Positions 35,834 to 45,021 of a stretch of 64,000 nt of DNA are shown piece after piece (position 1 is the stretch's first letter; the number at the start of each line of letters is the position of its first letter). Location: contig NZ_RBZM01000007.1 of assembly GCF_003628305.1 (NCBI RefSeq), positions 1 to 64,000 on the forward strand, in the 5' to 3' direction. The notes beneath the pieces are model-generated. The model had not been told where the DNA came from. It ran no database searches and worked only from the letters and a program-made list of their open reading frames with translations. A program made the position numbers and the translations under genes. The DNA comes from Cohnella endophytica (lineage in GTDB: Bacteria; Bacillota; Bacilli; Paenibacillales; Paenibacillaceae).

Positions 35834-36877
35834 ATGCGGAAATATCGTCGTTTAAAAGTCATTCTGATTTCATCTTTTATGGTATTGATCGTTGCCGCGG
35901 GGGTCATCTATGCGAATCGCGGGGCTCTGTCGGCATTGGGGTACGATATATTCCTATCGGATAAAGTGGAGGCTAGCTTTGCCGATTCCTATAAACCGTT
36001 GACGGATCGGCCAGTTGGGGATGAAGCAAACGCGAATGTGGTAAAGGACCCCTTCAGCATGCTGCTAATGGGCGTAGATGCTAGAGCCCAAGAACGCGGA
36101 CGCTCGGACACGCTGATCTACACGGTCGTTCGGCCGAAAGACGGCAAGGTATTGATGGTATCGATCCCTCGCGATACGTACGCAGAAATCGTAGGTAAAG
36201 ATAAGAAGGACAAAATCACGCACGCTTATGCATTCGGAGGTCCGGAGATGGCCGTGAACAGCGTGGAGAAGCTGTTGGATGCCAAAGTCGATCACTACGC
36301 GTCGATTAACTTCCAAGGCTTCGTCAAAGTCGTGGATACGCTCGGAGGTATCCCGTTGCCGATCGGCAAAGATATCGTTAACAAAGGCGCGGACCACGAG
36401 AAGTTTACCGTAAAAGCGAACAAAGACAGCTATTCGGGCGTCGAAGCGTTGAACTACGTACGTTATCGCGAGGATGCCGGCGGCGATATGTCGAGAACCG
36501 AACGCAATCGCGCGTTCCTGGAGGCTCTCGTTCACAAGACGTCTTCGTTGCAGCAATGGAACAAGATTCCCGAGATTCTCGGTATCGTGGGCGATAACTT
36601 CAAGACGGACATTGCCCCCTCGTCGATGAGCGACCTTGCCAAGCAATTCCTGCAAGTAGGACATGAAATTAAGAGTTATACGTTAAAAGGCGAAGGCAAG
36701 CGGATGGGCGACCAGAATTTGTGGTACTACCTTGCCGACGAAACCGATCTGGCCGCGGTGAAATCGACGATCGCGACATGGATGAATCCGGAAACGCCGG
36801 AAAGCGAGCTTGTGGTGCCTGGCGAGAAAGATCAGACTACGCAGGGCGGTTCGACTTCCAACAATAATGCGGCATAA
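35834..36877 (+). CDS. LytR-CpsA-Psr (LCP) family protein
   Basis: Membrane-anchored phosphotransferase family that attaches teichoic acid or other glycopolymers to peptidoglycan. The 347-residue protein has one N-terminal membrane segment (VILISSFMVLIVAAGVIYA). The LCP domain has RGRSDTLIYTVV, MVSIPRDTY, THAYAFGGPEMAVNSVEKLL and RYREDAGGDMSRTERN, containing the pyrophosphate-binding Arg and Asp residues. The tail is Gly/Ser/Asn-rich. AAGGAGAG precedes ATG 35834. Confidence 0.93.
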   Translation: MRKYRRLKVILISSFMVLIVAAGVIYANRGALSALGYDIFLSDKVEASFADSYKPLTDRPVGDEANANVVKDPFSMLLMGVDARAQERGRSDTLIYTVVRPKDGKVLMVSIPRDTYAEIVGKDKKDKITHAYAFGGPEMAVNSVEKLLDAKVDHYASINFQGFVKVVDTLGGIPLPIGKDIVNKGADHEKFTVKANKDSYSGVEALNYVRYREDAGGDMSRTERNRAFLEALVHKTSSLQQWNKIPEILGIVGDNFKTDIAPSSMSDLAKQFLQVGHEIKSYTLKGEGKRMGDQNLWYYLADETDLAAVKSTIATWMNPETPESELVVPGEKDQTTQGGSTSNNNAA

Positions 36878-36920
36878 AGTGACAACATTTGCCACTACGT
36901 CGATGGTGAACCAGAACGCG

Positions 36921-36960
36921 TGGTGATATAATGAAGTTGCCGCGGCCGCGAGCCGCGGCA
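36921..36960 (+). promoter_or_regulatory. Extended -10 promoter and 5' hairpin before the CBS gene
   Basis: TGATATAAT (36924-36932) is an extended -10, and a 9-bp perfect hairpin TGCCGCGGC/GCCGCGGCA (36938-36960) begins at about the start site. The hairpin is followed by TCTTTCGTTTT and could instead end the LCP transcript. The 15 bases TGATATAATGAAGTT recur at 39693-39707 in front of the MazG-like gene. Confidence 0.55.
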
Positions 36961-37028
36961 TCTTTCGTTTTGACAGCCGATTGCGGTTAGTCGAAGACCA
37001 TTAGAACGAAGGAGGACCGCTAGAAATC

Positions 37029-37472
37029 ATGAATATTGCCTTTTTCCTATTACCGAAACAAGAAGTCGTTTGCGTGAACGAGGAAGCTACTCTTCGCCAG
37101 ACGTTAGAACGAATGGAACGTTATCGTTACACGGCAGTTCCCGTCATCAGCGAGACGGGGGAGTACAAATCCACGGTGACCGAGGGCGACTTGCTGTGGT
37201 ACTTGAAGGCGCACCCTGAACTTAGCTTCGATCAATTGCACAGGGTATCGCTATGCGACGTTCCGTTAAGAATGAATAACCTGGCCGTGCGAATCGACGC
37301 GAATATGGAGGATTTGATCTCCTTGGCCAAGACGCAGAACTTCGTGCCGGTCGTTGACGATATGAATCGCTTCATCGGCATCGTTAGAAGAAGCGACATT
37401 ATCGATTATTGCGAGAAGTTGCTTCTTCCTATCCAATCGGACGAGAAGAAAGAAATGAAACGACAAGCTTAG
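37029..37472 (+). CDS. CBS domain-pair protein
   Basis: The 147-residue protein consists of two CBS motifs: ~7-60 (ATLRQTLERMERYRYTAVPVI, TEGDLLWYL) and ~80-135 (MEDLISLAKTQNFVPVVDD, IGIVRRSDII). Such pairs bind adenine nucleotides, in some Bacillales c-di-AMP. No attached effector domain is present. It precedes the amidohydrolase-like gene by 34 bp. Confidence 0.9.
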   Translation: MNIAFFLLPKQEVVCVNEEATLRQTLERMERYRYTAVPVISETGEYKSTVTEGDLLWYLKAHPELSFDQLHRVSLCDVPLRMNNLAVRIDANMEDLISLAKTQNFVPVVDDMNRFIGIVRRSDIIDYCEKLLLPIQSDEKKEMKRQA

Positions 37473-37506
37473 GCAACCCACTAACTGGATAACCTTTGGA
37501 GGAACG

Positions 37507-39486
37507 ATGACCTACAGCCAGCAAAAACCCGACAAACGCAGAATGTTTCCTTTTCTGATCGCGATAACCGTCTTGATCGTTGCGGGAGGCATATGGGCGG
37601 CGAACTCGCTGTTCGGAGATCAGAACGCCTCGCCGCTTTCCTCATCCGGCCCGAGCGGCGCCGAGTCCACTTCGGGAGGAAATCCGCAAGCTTCGGGTTC
37701 GGGGAATCCAACCCCGACGGCAAAAGCTGCGGACGCGGAGGCCATGATCGATCAGCCGACGGCATCCGAATTGGGCAAAACTTATGACATCGTAATCTCC
37801 AACGGCAGAGTCGTGAATCCGGAGACGAAGCTCGACCGGGAAGGGCTTAACGTTGCGGTTCAAGACGGCAAAGTCGTTCTGGTAACCGATAAGAAGCTGC
37901 AGGGAAAGCGGACGATCGACGCGACGGGGCTCGTCGTGGCGCCGGGATTCATCGACAACCTGTCGTATGATCCCAATCCGCTGGGCGTCTGGAATAAGAT
38001 CGCCGACGGCGTCACGACGAACATCGCGATGCATGGAGGAACGAGCTCTCCGGAGAAATGGTACCCCTACTACGTAAAGAATAGGACTCCCGTGAATTTC
38101 GGAGCTTCGTTCTTCTATACCCAGGCGCGTAACCAGTTCAAGCTAAGCCGTTACGATACGGCGAAGCCGGAGCAGGTGCAGACGCTCGTCGACCAAGCGG
38201 AAAAAGCGCTCAACAACGGGGTACTGGGTATCTCTTTTAGCTTGGAATACGTTCCGGGCGTGAACGACAAGGAAATTCTGCCGTTGATGAAGCTGGCGCA
38301 CGAATATAACGTTCCGGTCTATTTTCACGCGAGATATTCCGACATGGAAGAGCCGGGTACGAACATAGACGCGCTTAATGAATTGATCGGATATGCCAGG
38401 GCATCGGGCGCAGCGGTACATATCGACCACATTAACAGCACAGGAGGCACTTTCTCCATGACCCAATCGCTGAAAATGGTGGCCGACGCAATAGCCGAGG
38501 GGCTCGATATGACTTCATGCATTTATCCTTACGACTACTGGGGCACTTACTTGAATTCCGCCCGGTTCGACGAAGGCTGGCAGAAGAGATTCCGCATTAC
38601 ATACAACGATCTGCAAATCGCGGGTACGAACGAGCGCCTTACTGCCGATACGTTCAGGTTATACCAGAAGCAAGGAAAGCTCGCGGTCGCCTACGCGATT
38701 CCGAAGCAGGACGTCATCGATTCGCTGAAAGCGACGTTCGTCATGATCGGCAGCGACGCGATTCTGGAGCCCGGTTATAATAATCACCCGAGAGCCTCGG
38801 GTACTTTCGCTAGAACGGTCGGTCTCTATGTGCGCGAGCAGCAAGTCATCTCGCTATCCGATGCGATCGCCAAGATGTCGCTTATGCCGGCTCAACGGTT
38901 GGAGAAGCAAGCTCCGGCTTTGAAGAAGAAAGGCCGCATAGCCAAAGGCATGGATGCCGATATCGTCGTGTTCGACTACGACACGATCAGCGACAAGTCC
39001 ACGGTAGCGAAGCCGGAGATCGTATCCGCGGGCATCAAGTATGTGCTTGTGAATGGCCAAGTCGCTTTGGATGACAAAGGCTTGCACAAGGATATTCGCG
39101 CGGGTCAACCGATCAAGAGCGAGTTCTTGCGGGTGAAGGATGGAAGCTCGACCTTGGCCTGGCAAGGCAGTTCAGTTCCGTTACTTGAATATCGCGGCAA
39201 CAATTACGTGGATATCGAGTCCTTGAAGGCGCACGGATACTCCGTTCAATGGGACAAGCTGAAACACGCGGCAACGGTAACGAGCGGCGCCAAGGCAGCG
39301 GAAGCTAAGGTGCCGAACCCGAAAGTCGGCGAACTTATGCTGGAGCGGGGCTATAAGCTTTCCTGGGACGACGGCGCGGAAACAGAGATGCTATCCGTTG
39401 GGGATCGCAGCTACGTAGCGCTGGCCGACTTGAAAGCGCACGGCTGGGAGCTTGGCAAGAACGGCAGTCAGTTAACTTTGAATTAG
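37507..39486 (+). CDS. Membrane-anchored D-aminoacylase-like amidohydrolase
   Basis: The 659-residue protein has an N-terminal membrane anchor (~13-33), a Ser/Gly/Pro linker to ~75, an amidohydrolase domain ~93-535 and a C-terminal part with two YVDIESLKAHGY/YVALADLKAHGW units like copper-amine-oxidase-N (stalk) repeats. It resembles N-acyl-D-amino-acid deacylases (FSLEYVPG, YFHARYSD with H274, HIDHINS with H305/H308, IGSDAILEPG). However, the usual metal motif FIDxHxH reads FIDNLSYDP (148-156), so the HxH pair is absent. It may be a mono-metal enzyme or a binding protein. A strong terminator follows. Confidence 0.82.
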   Translation: MTYSQQKPDKRRMFPFLIAITVLIVAGGIWAANSLFGDQNASPLSSSGPSGAESTSGGNPQASGSGNPTPTAKAADAEAMIDQPTASELGKTYDIVISNGRVVNPETKLDREGLNVAVQDGKVVLVTDKKLQGKRTIDATGLVVAPGFIDNLSYDPNPLGVWNKIADGVTTNIAMHGGTSSPEKWYPYYVKNRTPVNFGASFFYTQARNQFKLSRYDTAKPEQVQTLVDQAEKALNNGVLGISFSLEYVPGVNDKEILPLMKLAHEYNVPVYFHARYSDMEEPGTNIDALNELIGYARASGAAVHIDHINSTGGTFSMTQSLKMVADAIAEGLDMTSCIYPYDYWGTYLNSARFDEGWQKRFRITYNDLQIAGTNERLTADTFRLYQKQGKLAVAYAIPKQDVIDSLKATFVMIGSDAILEPGYNNHPRASGTFARTVGLYVREQQVISLSDAIAKMSLMPAQRLEKQAPALKKKGRIAKGMDADIVVFDYDTISDKSTVAKPEIVSAGIKYVLVNGQVALDDKGLHKDIRAGQPIKSEFLRVKDGSSTLAWQGSSVPLLEYRGNNYVDIESLKAHGYSVQWDKLKHAATVTSGAKAAEAKVPNPKVGELMLERGYKLSWDDGAETEMLSVGDRSYVALADLKAHGWELGKNGSQLTLN

Positions 39487-39507
39487 TACATTTAAAGCGC
39501 GAACCCG

Positions 39508-39535
39508 ACCCGGCCTCTCGAGGGCCGGGTTTTTT
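39508..39535 (+). terminator. Terminator after the amidohydrolase gene
   Basis: ACCCGGCC and GGCCGGGT pair over 8 bp and are followed by six T. Confidence 0.9.
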
Positions 39536-39537
39536 CG

Positions 39538-39580
39538 ACGATTCAGAAAGTATAAAATCCGCTATACTTTTCTGAATCGT
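39538..39580. repeat. Near-perfect 17-bp inverted repeat
   Basis: ACGATTCAGAAAGTATA (39538-39554) and TATACTTTTCTGAATCGT (39563-39580) are complementary apart from one extra T, around AAATCCGC. It directly follows the terminator and precedes no gene for 180 bp. The AT-rich stem without a T-run is more like an operator or a mobile-repeat remnant than a terminator. A further hairpin CCGCCATCC/GGACGGCGG lies at 39600-39621. Confidence 0.6.
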
Positions 39581-39670
39581 CTCCGACATAAACGTTTTTC
39601 CGCCATCCCTAAGGACGGCGGAAGCCGATTATGCTTGTGCGGGCGGGAAGGCGCGTCCCTACGCGGATGA

Positions 39671-39701
39671 TTGATTTCAGAGCTTGATTTTATGATATAA
39701 T
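39671..39701 (+). promoter_or_regulatory. Promoter of the mazG-like/yybS/gdpP block
   Basis: TTGATT (39671-39676) and TATAAT (39696-39701) with an extended TGA; the 19-base spacer is long. The leader to the MazG-like start codon is about 55 bases. Confidence 0.6.
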
Positions 39702-39763
39702 GAAGTTTGCAGCTTTCCGGGCTATTGCATCAATGAACCAGTTGACGCGTGGGAGGAATAGCA

Positions 39764-40066
39764 ATGGATAGAGACCTGGACGTAGCGACGAAGACTCGCA
39801 CGATCGAATGGTTGAAAACCGAAGTGCTCGAACAAATGTCGAGATTATTCAAGGCTTTATGGGATGGAAGCACCTCCCGGGTCATTGATGGCTTGGCGAG
39901 CCTGATCGCGAGTTCTTACATTCTGGGTCGCAGATTGGGAATTCCCTACAAGGATCTGGATCATGCGATCGCGGACAAGCTCGCGAAGATGAAGAAAGAT
40001 GGACATCAGCTAGAGGATCATTACGGAGATCTGTCCGAGCTGTCCGAACATATCCGCAAGAGGTGA
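39764..40066 (+). CDS. MazG-like family protein
   Basis: The 100-residue protein starts MDRDLDVATKTRTIEWLKTEVL and includes QMSRLFKALWDGSTSRVIDGLASLIASSYILGRRLGI (in parts), the all-alpha pattern of the short MazG-like family found in Bacillales. Nucleotide pyrophosphohydrolase activity is not certain, since the E-rich metal motif of true MazG is not obvious. ATG 39764 has GGAGG eight bases ahead. Confidence 0.8.
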   Translation: MDRDLDVATKTRTIEWLKTEVLEQMSRLFKALWDGSTSRVIDGLASLIASSYILGRRLGIPYKDLDHAIADKLAKMKKDGHQLEDHYGDLSELSEHIRKR

Positions 40067-40071
40067 ATGGA

Positions 40072-40977
40072 TTGACTATAAACTGGAGGTCGATAAGCTG
40101 GAGCGCGGCAGCTCTGTTGCTGTTGCTGACGCTTGCGACGCCTTTGAATTTCGTGACGATCTTCCTCGTCATGACGCCTTTCGTCGTGCTGTATTCCCTG
40201 TTAAACGTTAAATCTTTCGCGATCCACGCGATCGGAATCGGGCTCGTAGCCTTCTTGCTCTCCGGAGCTTACGGATCGGTCGTGTTGACGCTCGGGTTCT
40301 TCTTCTTGGTCCCGTCGATCGCGATCGGCCATTTGTATAAGAGGGGAAAATCGGCGAAGACGGCGATCGTCGTCGGGTTCGTTATCATTCTGGCGCAATT
40401 GCTGCTGGAGCTCGCGTTATTCTCCGCTATGTTCGACGTGAATCTGAAGGCCGAGCTGGCCTCGATGATACAAGACAGCCTAAAGCAATTGGAGACCGGC
40501 GATTTGGTCAAAGCCGGATGGGCTACGGATACGGCGGGCGAATTCAGCGACGCGATCATGAATTTGTTGCCGATGTTGCTGCTGCTCAGCGCGTTCCTCT
40601 TCACGATCGTTACCCACGGATTGTCGCGGCTCTCCCTGCGTACGGTAGGCGCCGAAGCGCCTGCCCTGCCTCGAGCGAAAACATGGAGAGTGTCGAGAAG
40701 CCTTGTCTTATACTACTTGTTCGCGATGATCGCCAGCATGGCGATGTCGGACAACGCGGACGGCTACTGGTCGATCGCGATCTCCAATCTCGTTCCGATT
40801 CTTCGCTTCGCGTTTACGTTCCAGGCGATCGGATTTTTCTTCTTCCTGGCGGATGCCAAGAAGTGGCCTAAGGCTATTCCGATGATCCTGTGCGTACCCT
40901 TGCTACTGTTCCCTCCGCTTTATTTGATCGGTTTGATCGACGCGGCGTTCCCGCTGCGCAAAGCATTCGTGAAATAA
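40072..40977 (+). CDS. yybS: YybS family membrane protein (DUF2232)
   Basis: About 301 residues with roughly eight membrane segments spread over the whole length; DUF2232/YybS proteins are conserved upstream of gdpP and rplI in Bacillales, as here. The function is unknown. TTG 40072 has AGAGGTGA five bases upstream; a GTG at 40063 would add three residues but overlaps the MazG-like stop and lacks a good ribosome site. Confidence 0.87.
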   Translation: MTINWRSISWSAAALLLLLTLATPLNFVTIFLVMTPFVVLYSLLNVKSFAIHAIGIGLVAFLLSGAYGSVVLTLGFFFLVPSIAIGHLYKRGKSAKTAIVVGFVIILAQLLLELALFSAMFDVNLKAELASMIQDSLKQLETGDLVKAGWATDTAGEFSDAIMNLLPMLLLLSAFLFTIVTHGLSRLSLRTVGAEAPALPRAKTWRVSRSLVLYYLFAMIASMAMSDNADGYWSIAISNLVPILRFAFTFQAIGFFFFLADAKKWPKAIPMILCVPLLLFPPLYLIGLIDAAFPLRKAFVK

Positions 40978-41050
40978 AACGACCGGCTTGGGACGACGCC
41001 CGACAAGCGTTAGTCCCCCTTATCAACTTTAGACGGGAGCGAACGCGGAT

Positions 41051-43015
41051 ATGCCCAAGTTTCTCGTGCAGCGTTGGCACGGTATGCATATCGTCTGGGC
41101 ACTGGTGCTCATCTTCATATTGACCGTCGCCTTGGCTTGGTACCAGTGGTTGCTCGGTCTGTTCGGTCTGGCGCTCGGAGGCGTGGTAGCCGCATACGCC
41201 ATTTTTGCGGAGAAGGCTTTCCGCAAGGATTTGAACGATTACGTGTTGACGTTGACCCATCGCATCAAGAACGTCGGCAACGAAGTCATCGGTCAGCTGC
41301 CGTTCGGCATCATCCTATTTAACGAAGAGAAAGAAATTCAGTGGCATAATGCCTTCATCTCTACGGTGGTCGGCAAACAATCGATCGTGGGAGAGCCGCT
41401 GGCGGCTTACTTCCCGGGCTTGCAGCAATCGTTCAAAGACAAGGACTCCGCGCTGGAAGTGACGGTCGGATCCAAGGTCTACGAGCTGTTGCTCCGCTCG
41501 AACGAACGGTTCTTGTACGTAAGCGACATTACCGACCGTTGGACGCTGAAAAAGAAGTACGACGAGGAGAAGCTCGCTCTGGGAATCGTCATGATGGACA
41601 ATCTCGAAGAGGTCGCGCAGGGCATGGATGAACAGCAACGCGCGCTGATGCTGTCGAAAGTAACGGGCGAGATTAACGAGTGGGCTCTGAAATACGGGCT
41701 ATTGCTGCGGAGGTTATCCTCCGACCGGTATATGATCATTACGAATCAAATCGTGCTCAAGAGCCTGGAGCAATCCCGTTTCGATCTGCTCGACGAAGTG
41801 CGCGAGATCACGATCGAGCAGAAGCTGCCGATGACGCTAAGCATCGGATTCGCTTCCGGGGCGGACAACGTAATCGAGCTAGGCCATCTGATGCAAGGAA
41901 GCTTGGATATCGCGCTAGGGCGCGGCGGCGATCAGGCGGTCGTGAAGATCGGTCAGCGCCAGAGCTTCTATGGCGGGAAGAGCAACGCCGTGGAGAAGAG
42001 AACGCGGGTACGGGCCAGGGTAATCTCCCACGCCTTGCGAGATCTGATCAAGGATAGCGACCACGTCATCATCATGGGTCACAAGATGCCGGACATGGAT
42101 TCGATCGGAGCGGCCATCGGCGTTATGAAGGCGGCTCAGCTCTACGGCAAAGAAGCTTATATCGTGCTGGAGGGAATTAATCCCGCGATCCAGCGGATGA
42201 TGGATATGCTCAAGGAAGACGAGAAGCTGACGAAGCGATTCATTGCTCCGGATCAAGCCCTAGGGTTAATCGGCAAACGGTCGCTCGCGGTCGTCGTCGA
42301 TACGCACCGCGCGACGATGGTCGCGGAGCCGCGACTCTTACAAGGGACGGATAGAATCGTTATCGTCGATCACCATCGGCGGAGCGAAGAATTCATCGAC
42401 GAAGCGGTGCTCGTCTATATGGAGCCTTACGCATCCTCGACTTGCGAATTGGTGACGGAGCTGCTGCAATATATTCACGAACGCGTCGTGCTTGATGTCA
42501 GGGAAGCTACGGCATTGCTCGCGGGCATTACGGTGGATACGAAGAGCTTCGCGTTCCGCACGGGTTCCCGTACGTTCGAAGCGGCATCGTTCCTTCGCCG
42601 CAACGGGGCGGATTCGGTACTCATTCAACGGCTTCTGAAAGAGGATTTGGAAGAATACATTCGCAAAGCGGAAATTATCCGCAACGCGGAGACGTATCGC
42701 AATTGCATCGCGATCGCGGCAACGGATGCCGGCAAGCAAGTGCCTCAGTTGCTCATCGCGCAATCGGCCGATACGTTGCTTAACATGACGGGTATCAAAG
42801 CCTCGTTCGTGGTTGGAATGCGGCCTGACGGCAACGTCGGCATCAGCGCCAGATCTCTTGGCCATATCAACGTTCAGATCGTCATGGAACGACTGGGCGG
42901 CGGCGGCCACTTCACGAACGCGGCGGCTCAGATGCAAGGCACGGTCGCGGAAGCGACGGCCAAATTAAAGCAAGTCCTACAAGATCTCGAGAAGGAAGAG
43001 GGGTTATTCGAATGA
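41051..43015 (+). CDS. gdpP: Cyclic-di-AMP phosphodiesterase GdpP
   Basis: Degrades c-di-AMP to pApA. The 654-residue protein has two N-terminal membrane segments (~13-52), a PAS-like domain (~75-165), a degenerate GGDEF domain (~170-305) and a DHH/DHHA1 module. Its catalytic motifs are [27 protein letters not shown] and the C-terminal [12 protein letters not shown]. It overlaps rplI by ATGA, which is the conserved arrangement. The ribosome site before ATG 41051 is weak (GGGAG at 13 bases). Confidence 0.96.
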   Translation: MPKFLVQRWHGMHIVWALVLIFILTVALAWYQWLLGLFGLALGGVVAAYAIFAEKAFRKDLNDYVLTLTHRIKNVGNEVIGQLPFGIILFNEEKEIQWHNAFISTVVGKQSIVGEPLAAYFPGLQQSFKDKDSALEVTVGSKVYELLLRSNERFLYVSDITDRWTLKKKYDEEKLALGIVMMDNLEEVAQGMDEQQRALMLSKVTGEINEWALKYGLLLRRLSSDRYMIITNQIVLKSLEQSRFDLLDEVREITIEQKLPMTLSIGFASGADNVIELGHLMQGSLDIALGRGGDQAVVKIGQRQSFYGGKSNAVEKRTRVRARVISHALRDLIKDSDHVIIMGHKMPDMDSIGAAIGVMKAAQLYGKEAYIVLEGINPAIQRMMDMLKEDEKLTKRFIAPDQALGLIGKRSLAVVVDTHRATMVAEPRLLQGTDRIVIVDHHRRSEEFIDEAVLVYMEPYASSTCELVTELLQYIHERVVLDVREATALLAGITVDTKSFAFRTGSRTFEAASFLRRNGADSVLIQRLLKEDLEEYIRKAEIIRNAETYRNCIAIAATDAGKQVPQLLIAQSADTLLNMTGIKASFVVGMRPDGNVGISARSLGHINVQIVMERLGGGGHFTNAAAQMQGTVAEATAKLKQVLQDLEKEEGLFE

Positions 43016-43455
43016 AGGTTATTTTCTTGCAAGACGTAAAGGGTCAGGGTAAAAAAGGCGAGATCAAAGAGGTGTCCGAAGGTTATGCGCGCAATTTCTT
43101 GTTGCCTAAGGGCGTCGTGCAACTCGCGACGGAAGGCGCCAAGAAAACGTTGACTCAGCAAGTGGCATCCGCCCAGAAGAAGAAGGATAACGAGAAAAAG
43201 GAATTCCAAGACCTTGCAGCCAAGCTGTCCGAGATGACGGTCGTCATCAAAGCGAAAGCCGGCGAAGGCGGACGCCTGTTCGGAGCGATTACGAGCAAGC
43301 AGATCGCGGAAGCGCTCGAGGCGCTCAAGATTTCCATCGACAAGCGCAAGATCGAATTGAACGATCCGATTCGCGTGCTCGGAGTAACGAAAGTAACCGT
43401 CAAATTATATCCGGACGTAAAGGGCACGCTAAGCGTGCAAGTCGTGGAGGAATGA
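43012..43455 (+). CDS. rplI: 50S ribosomal protein L9
   Basis: The 147-residue L9 begins [34 protein letters not shown], in parts, with the long connecting helix ([22 protein letters not shown]) and the C-terminal domain [17 protein letters not shown]. The start codon overlaps the gdpP stop and the dnaB gene follows after 4 bp. Confidence 0.97.
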   Translation: MKVIFLQDVKGQGKKGEIKEVSEGYARNFLLPKGVVQLATEGAKKTLTQQVASAQKKKDNEKKEFQDLAAKLSEMTVVIKAKAGEGGRLFGAITSKQIAEALEALKISIDKRKIELNDPIRVLGVTKVTVKLYPDVKGTLSVQVVEE

Positions 43456-43459
43456 ACCG

Positions 43460-44836
43460 ATGAACGGAAGCGGGGATCAGCAACTCGTCTACGATCGAAT
43501 TCCTCCTCAGAACCTGGAAGCGGAGCAAGCCGTACTCGGCGCGATTCTGCTTGAATCCGAAGCGCTGATCGCTTCCATGGAACGCCTGAAGGCGGAAGAT
43601 TTCTACAGCGTTTCCCATCAACGGATATTCGACGCGATGGTGGCTCTTAACGACGACAATCAACCGATCGATCTCGTAACGCTGACCGCCCGCCTTCAAG
43701 ACTTGGGGCAAATGGAGGAAGTCGGCGGGATCATGTACTTGACCCGTCTGGCGAACTCGGTTCCGACGGCGGCGAACGTGGAATACTATGCCCAGATCGT
43801 CGAAGAGAAGTCCATCCTGCGCAGACTCATTCGTACCGCCACGCAGATCGTCTCCAACGGCTATGCCACGGAAGACGATGTCGGGGTGCTGCTTAATGAC
43901 GCCGAGGCGCGGATCATGGAGATTTCCAGCCGCCGCAGCGCGACGGGGTTCATCAGCATTCGCGACGTGCTCATGGAAGTGTTCGAGAAGGTCGAGTTTC
44001 TCTATACCAATAAGGGCGGGGTAGCGGGGATTCCTTCGGGTTTCGTCGATCTCGACAAGATGACGAACGGCTTCCAACGAAGCGATCTTATCATCGTCGC
44101 GGCGCGTCCTTCCGTAGGGAAAACGGCATTCGCTCTGAACGTCGCGCAGAACGTCGCCGTTCGCGCTTCGGAGACGGTCGCCATTTTCAGTCTGGAGATG
44201 TCGGCTCCTCAGCTAGTCCAACGTATCATCTGCGCGGAATCGAACGTGGATGCGACGCGTATGCGTACGGGGCATCTCGAAGGCGACGATTGGGAGAAGC
44301 TGTCGATGGCGATCGGATCGTTGTCGGAAGCGCAAATCTATATCGACGATACGCCGGGCATTACGGTGTCCGATATTCGCGCCAAATGCCGTCGGCTTAA
44401 GAAGGAAAAGGGTCTGGGGATGATTCTCATCGACTACCTGCAGCTTATTCAAGGGCGGGGCAAAGCCGGGGAGAACCGTCAGCAGGAAGTATCGGAAATC
44501 TCGCGTACGCTGAAGCAGATCGCCCGGGAGCTTGAAGTTCCGGTCATCGCGCTGTCCCAGCTGTCGCGGGGCGTCGAACAACGTCAAGACAAACGTCCGA
44601 TGATGTCCGACCTTCGGGAGTCGGGATCGATCGAGCAAGATGCCGACATCGTCGCGTTCCTGTACCGGGACGATTATTACGATAAAGAGTCGGAGAAGAA
44701 AAACATTATCGAGATCATCATCGCCAAGCAGCGGAACGGTCCCGTAGGCACGGTCGAGCTGGTGTTCCTTAAGAACTATAACAAATTCGTCAGTTTGGAT
44801 CGTTCCCATAGCGAAGCCTATGCAGGGAGTGCATAA
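43460..44836 (+). CDS. dnaB: Replicative DNA helicase (DnaB; DnaC in Bacillus)
   Basis: Hexameric 5'-3' helicase of 458 residues. The N-terminal domain starts RIPPQNLEAEQAVLGAIL. The RecA-like domain has Walker A AARPSVGKTAFALN (~214-227), Walker B MILIDYLQLI and QLSRGVEQRQDKRPMMSDLRESG (in parts). It lies between rplI and purA, the usual order in this lineage. Confidence 0.97.
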   Translation: MNGSGDQQLVYDRIPPQNLEAEQAVLGAILLESEALIASMERLKAEDFYSVSHQRIFDAMVALNDDNQPIDLVTLTARLQDLGQMEEVGGIMYLTRLANSVPTAANVEYYAQIVEEKSILRRLIRTATQIVSNGYATEDDVGVLLNDAEARIMEISSRRSATGFISIRDVLMEVFEKVEFLYTNKGGVAGIPSGFVDLDKMTNGFQRSDLIIVAARPSVGKTAFALNVAQNVAVRASETVAIFSLEMSAPQLVQRIICAESNVDATRMRTGHLEGDDWEKLSMAIGSLSEAQIYIDDTPGITVSDIRAKCRRLKKEKGLGMILIDYLQLIQGRGKAGENRQQEVSEISRTLKQIARELEVPVIALSQLSRGVEQRQDKRPMMSDLRESGSIEQDADIVAFLYRDDYYDKESEKKNIIEIIIAKQRNGPVGTVELVFLKNYNKFVSLDRSHSEAYAGSA

Positions 44837-44855
44837 TCTAGACGAAGTAAGACTA

Positions 44856-44899
44856 AATTCCGAACATTAATTTGGTCGGATGTGAAATTGTTCGTTTTT
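44856..44899 (+). promoter_or_regulatory. PurR operator (paired PurBoxes) of purA
   Basis: AATTCCGAACATT (44856-44868) fits the PurBox consensus AWWWCCGAACWWT exactly. An inverted second box ATTGTTCGTTTTT (44887-44899) matches with one change, after an 18-base gap. The pair lies immediately upstream of the purA -35, as in Bacillus purine genes. PurR with low PRPP would repress. Confidence 0.82.
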
Positions 44900-44902
44900 A
44901 CG

Positions 44903-44931
44903 TTGACTTCCCCGATCACAGTTGCTAAACT
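44903..44931 (+). promoter_or_regulatory. purA promoter
   Basis: TTGACT (44903-44908), a 17-base spacer and TAAACT (44926-44931), directly after the PurBoxes. The leader of about 85 bases contains a short GGCAT/ATGCC hairpin. Confidence 0.8.
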
Positions 44932-45021
44932 AATCATGCTGCCTGATCGCTCTACCAGAGATGCGACGTCGGGTGGCATTATCATGCCGGCGTGAGGAAC
45001 GCTACGGGTGGAGGGATTGCA

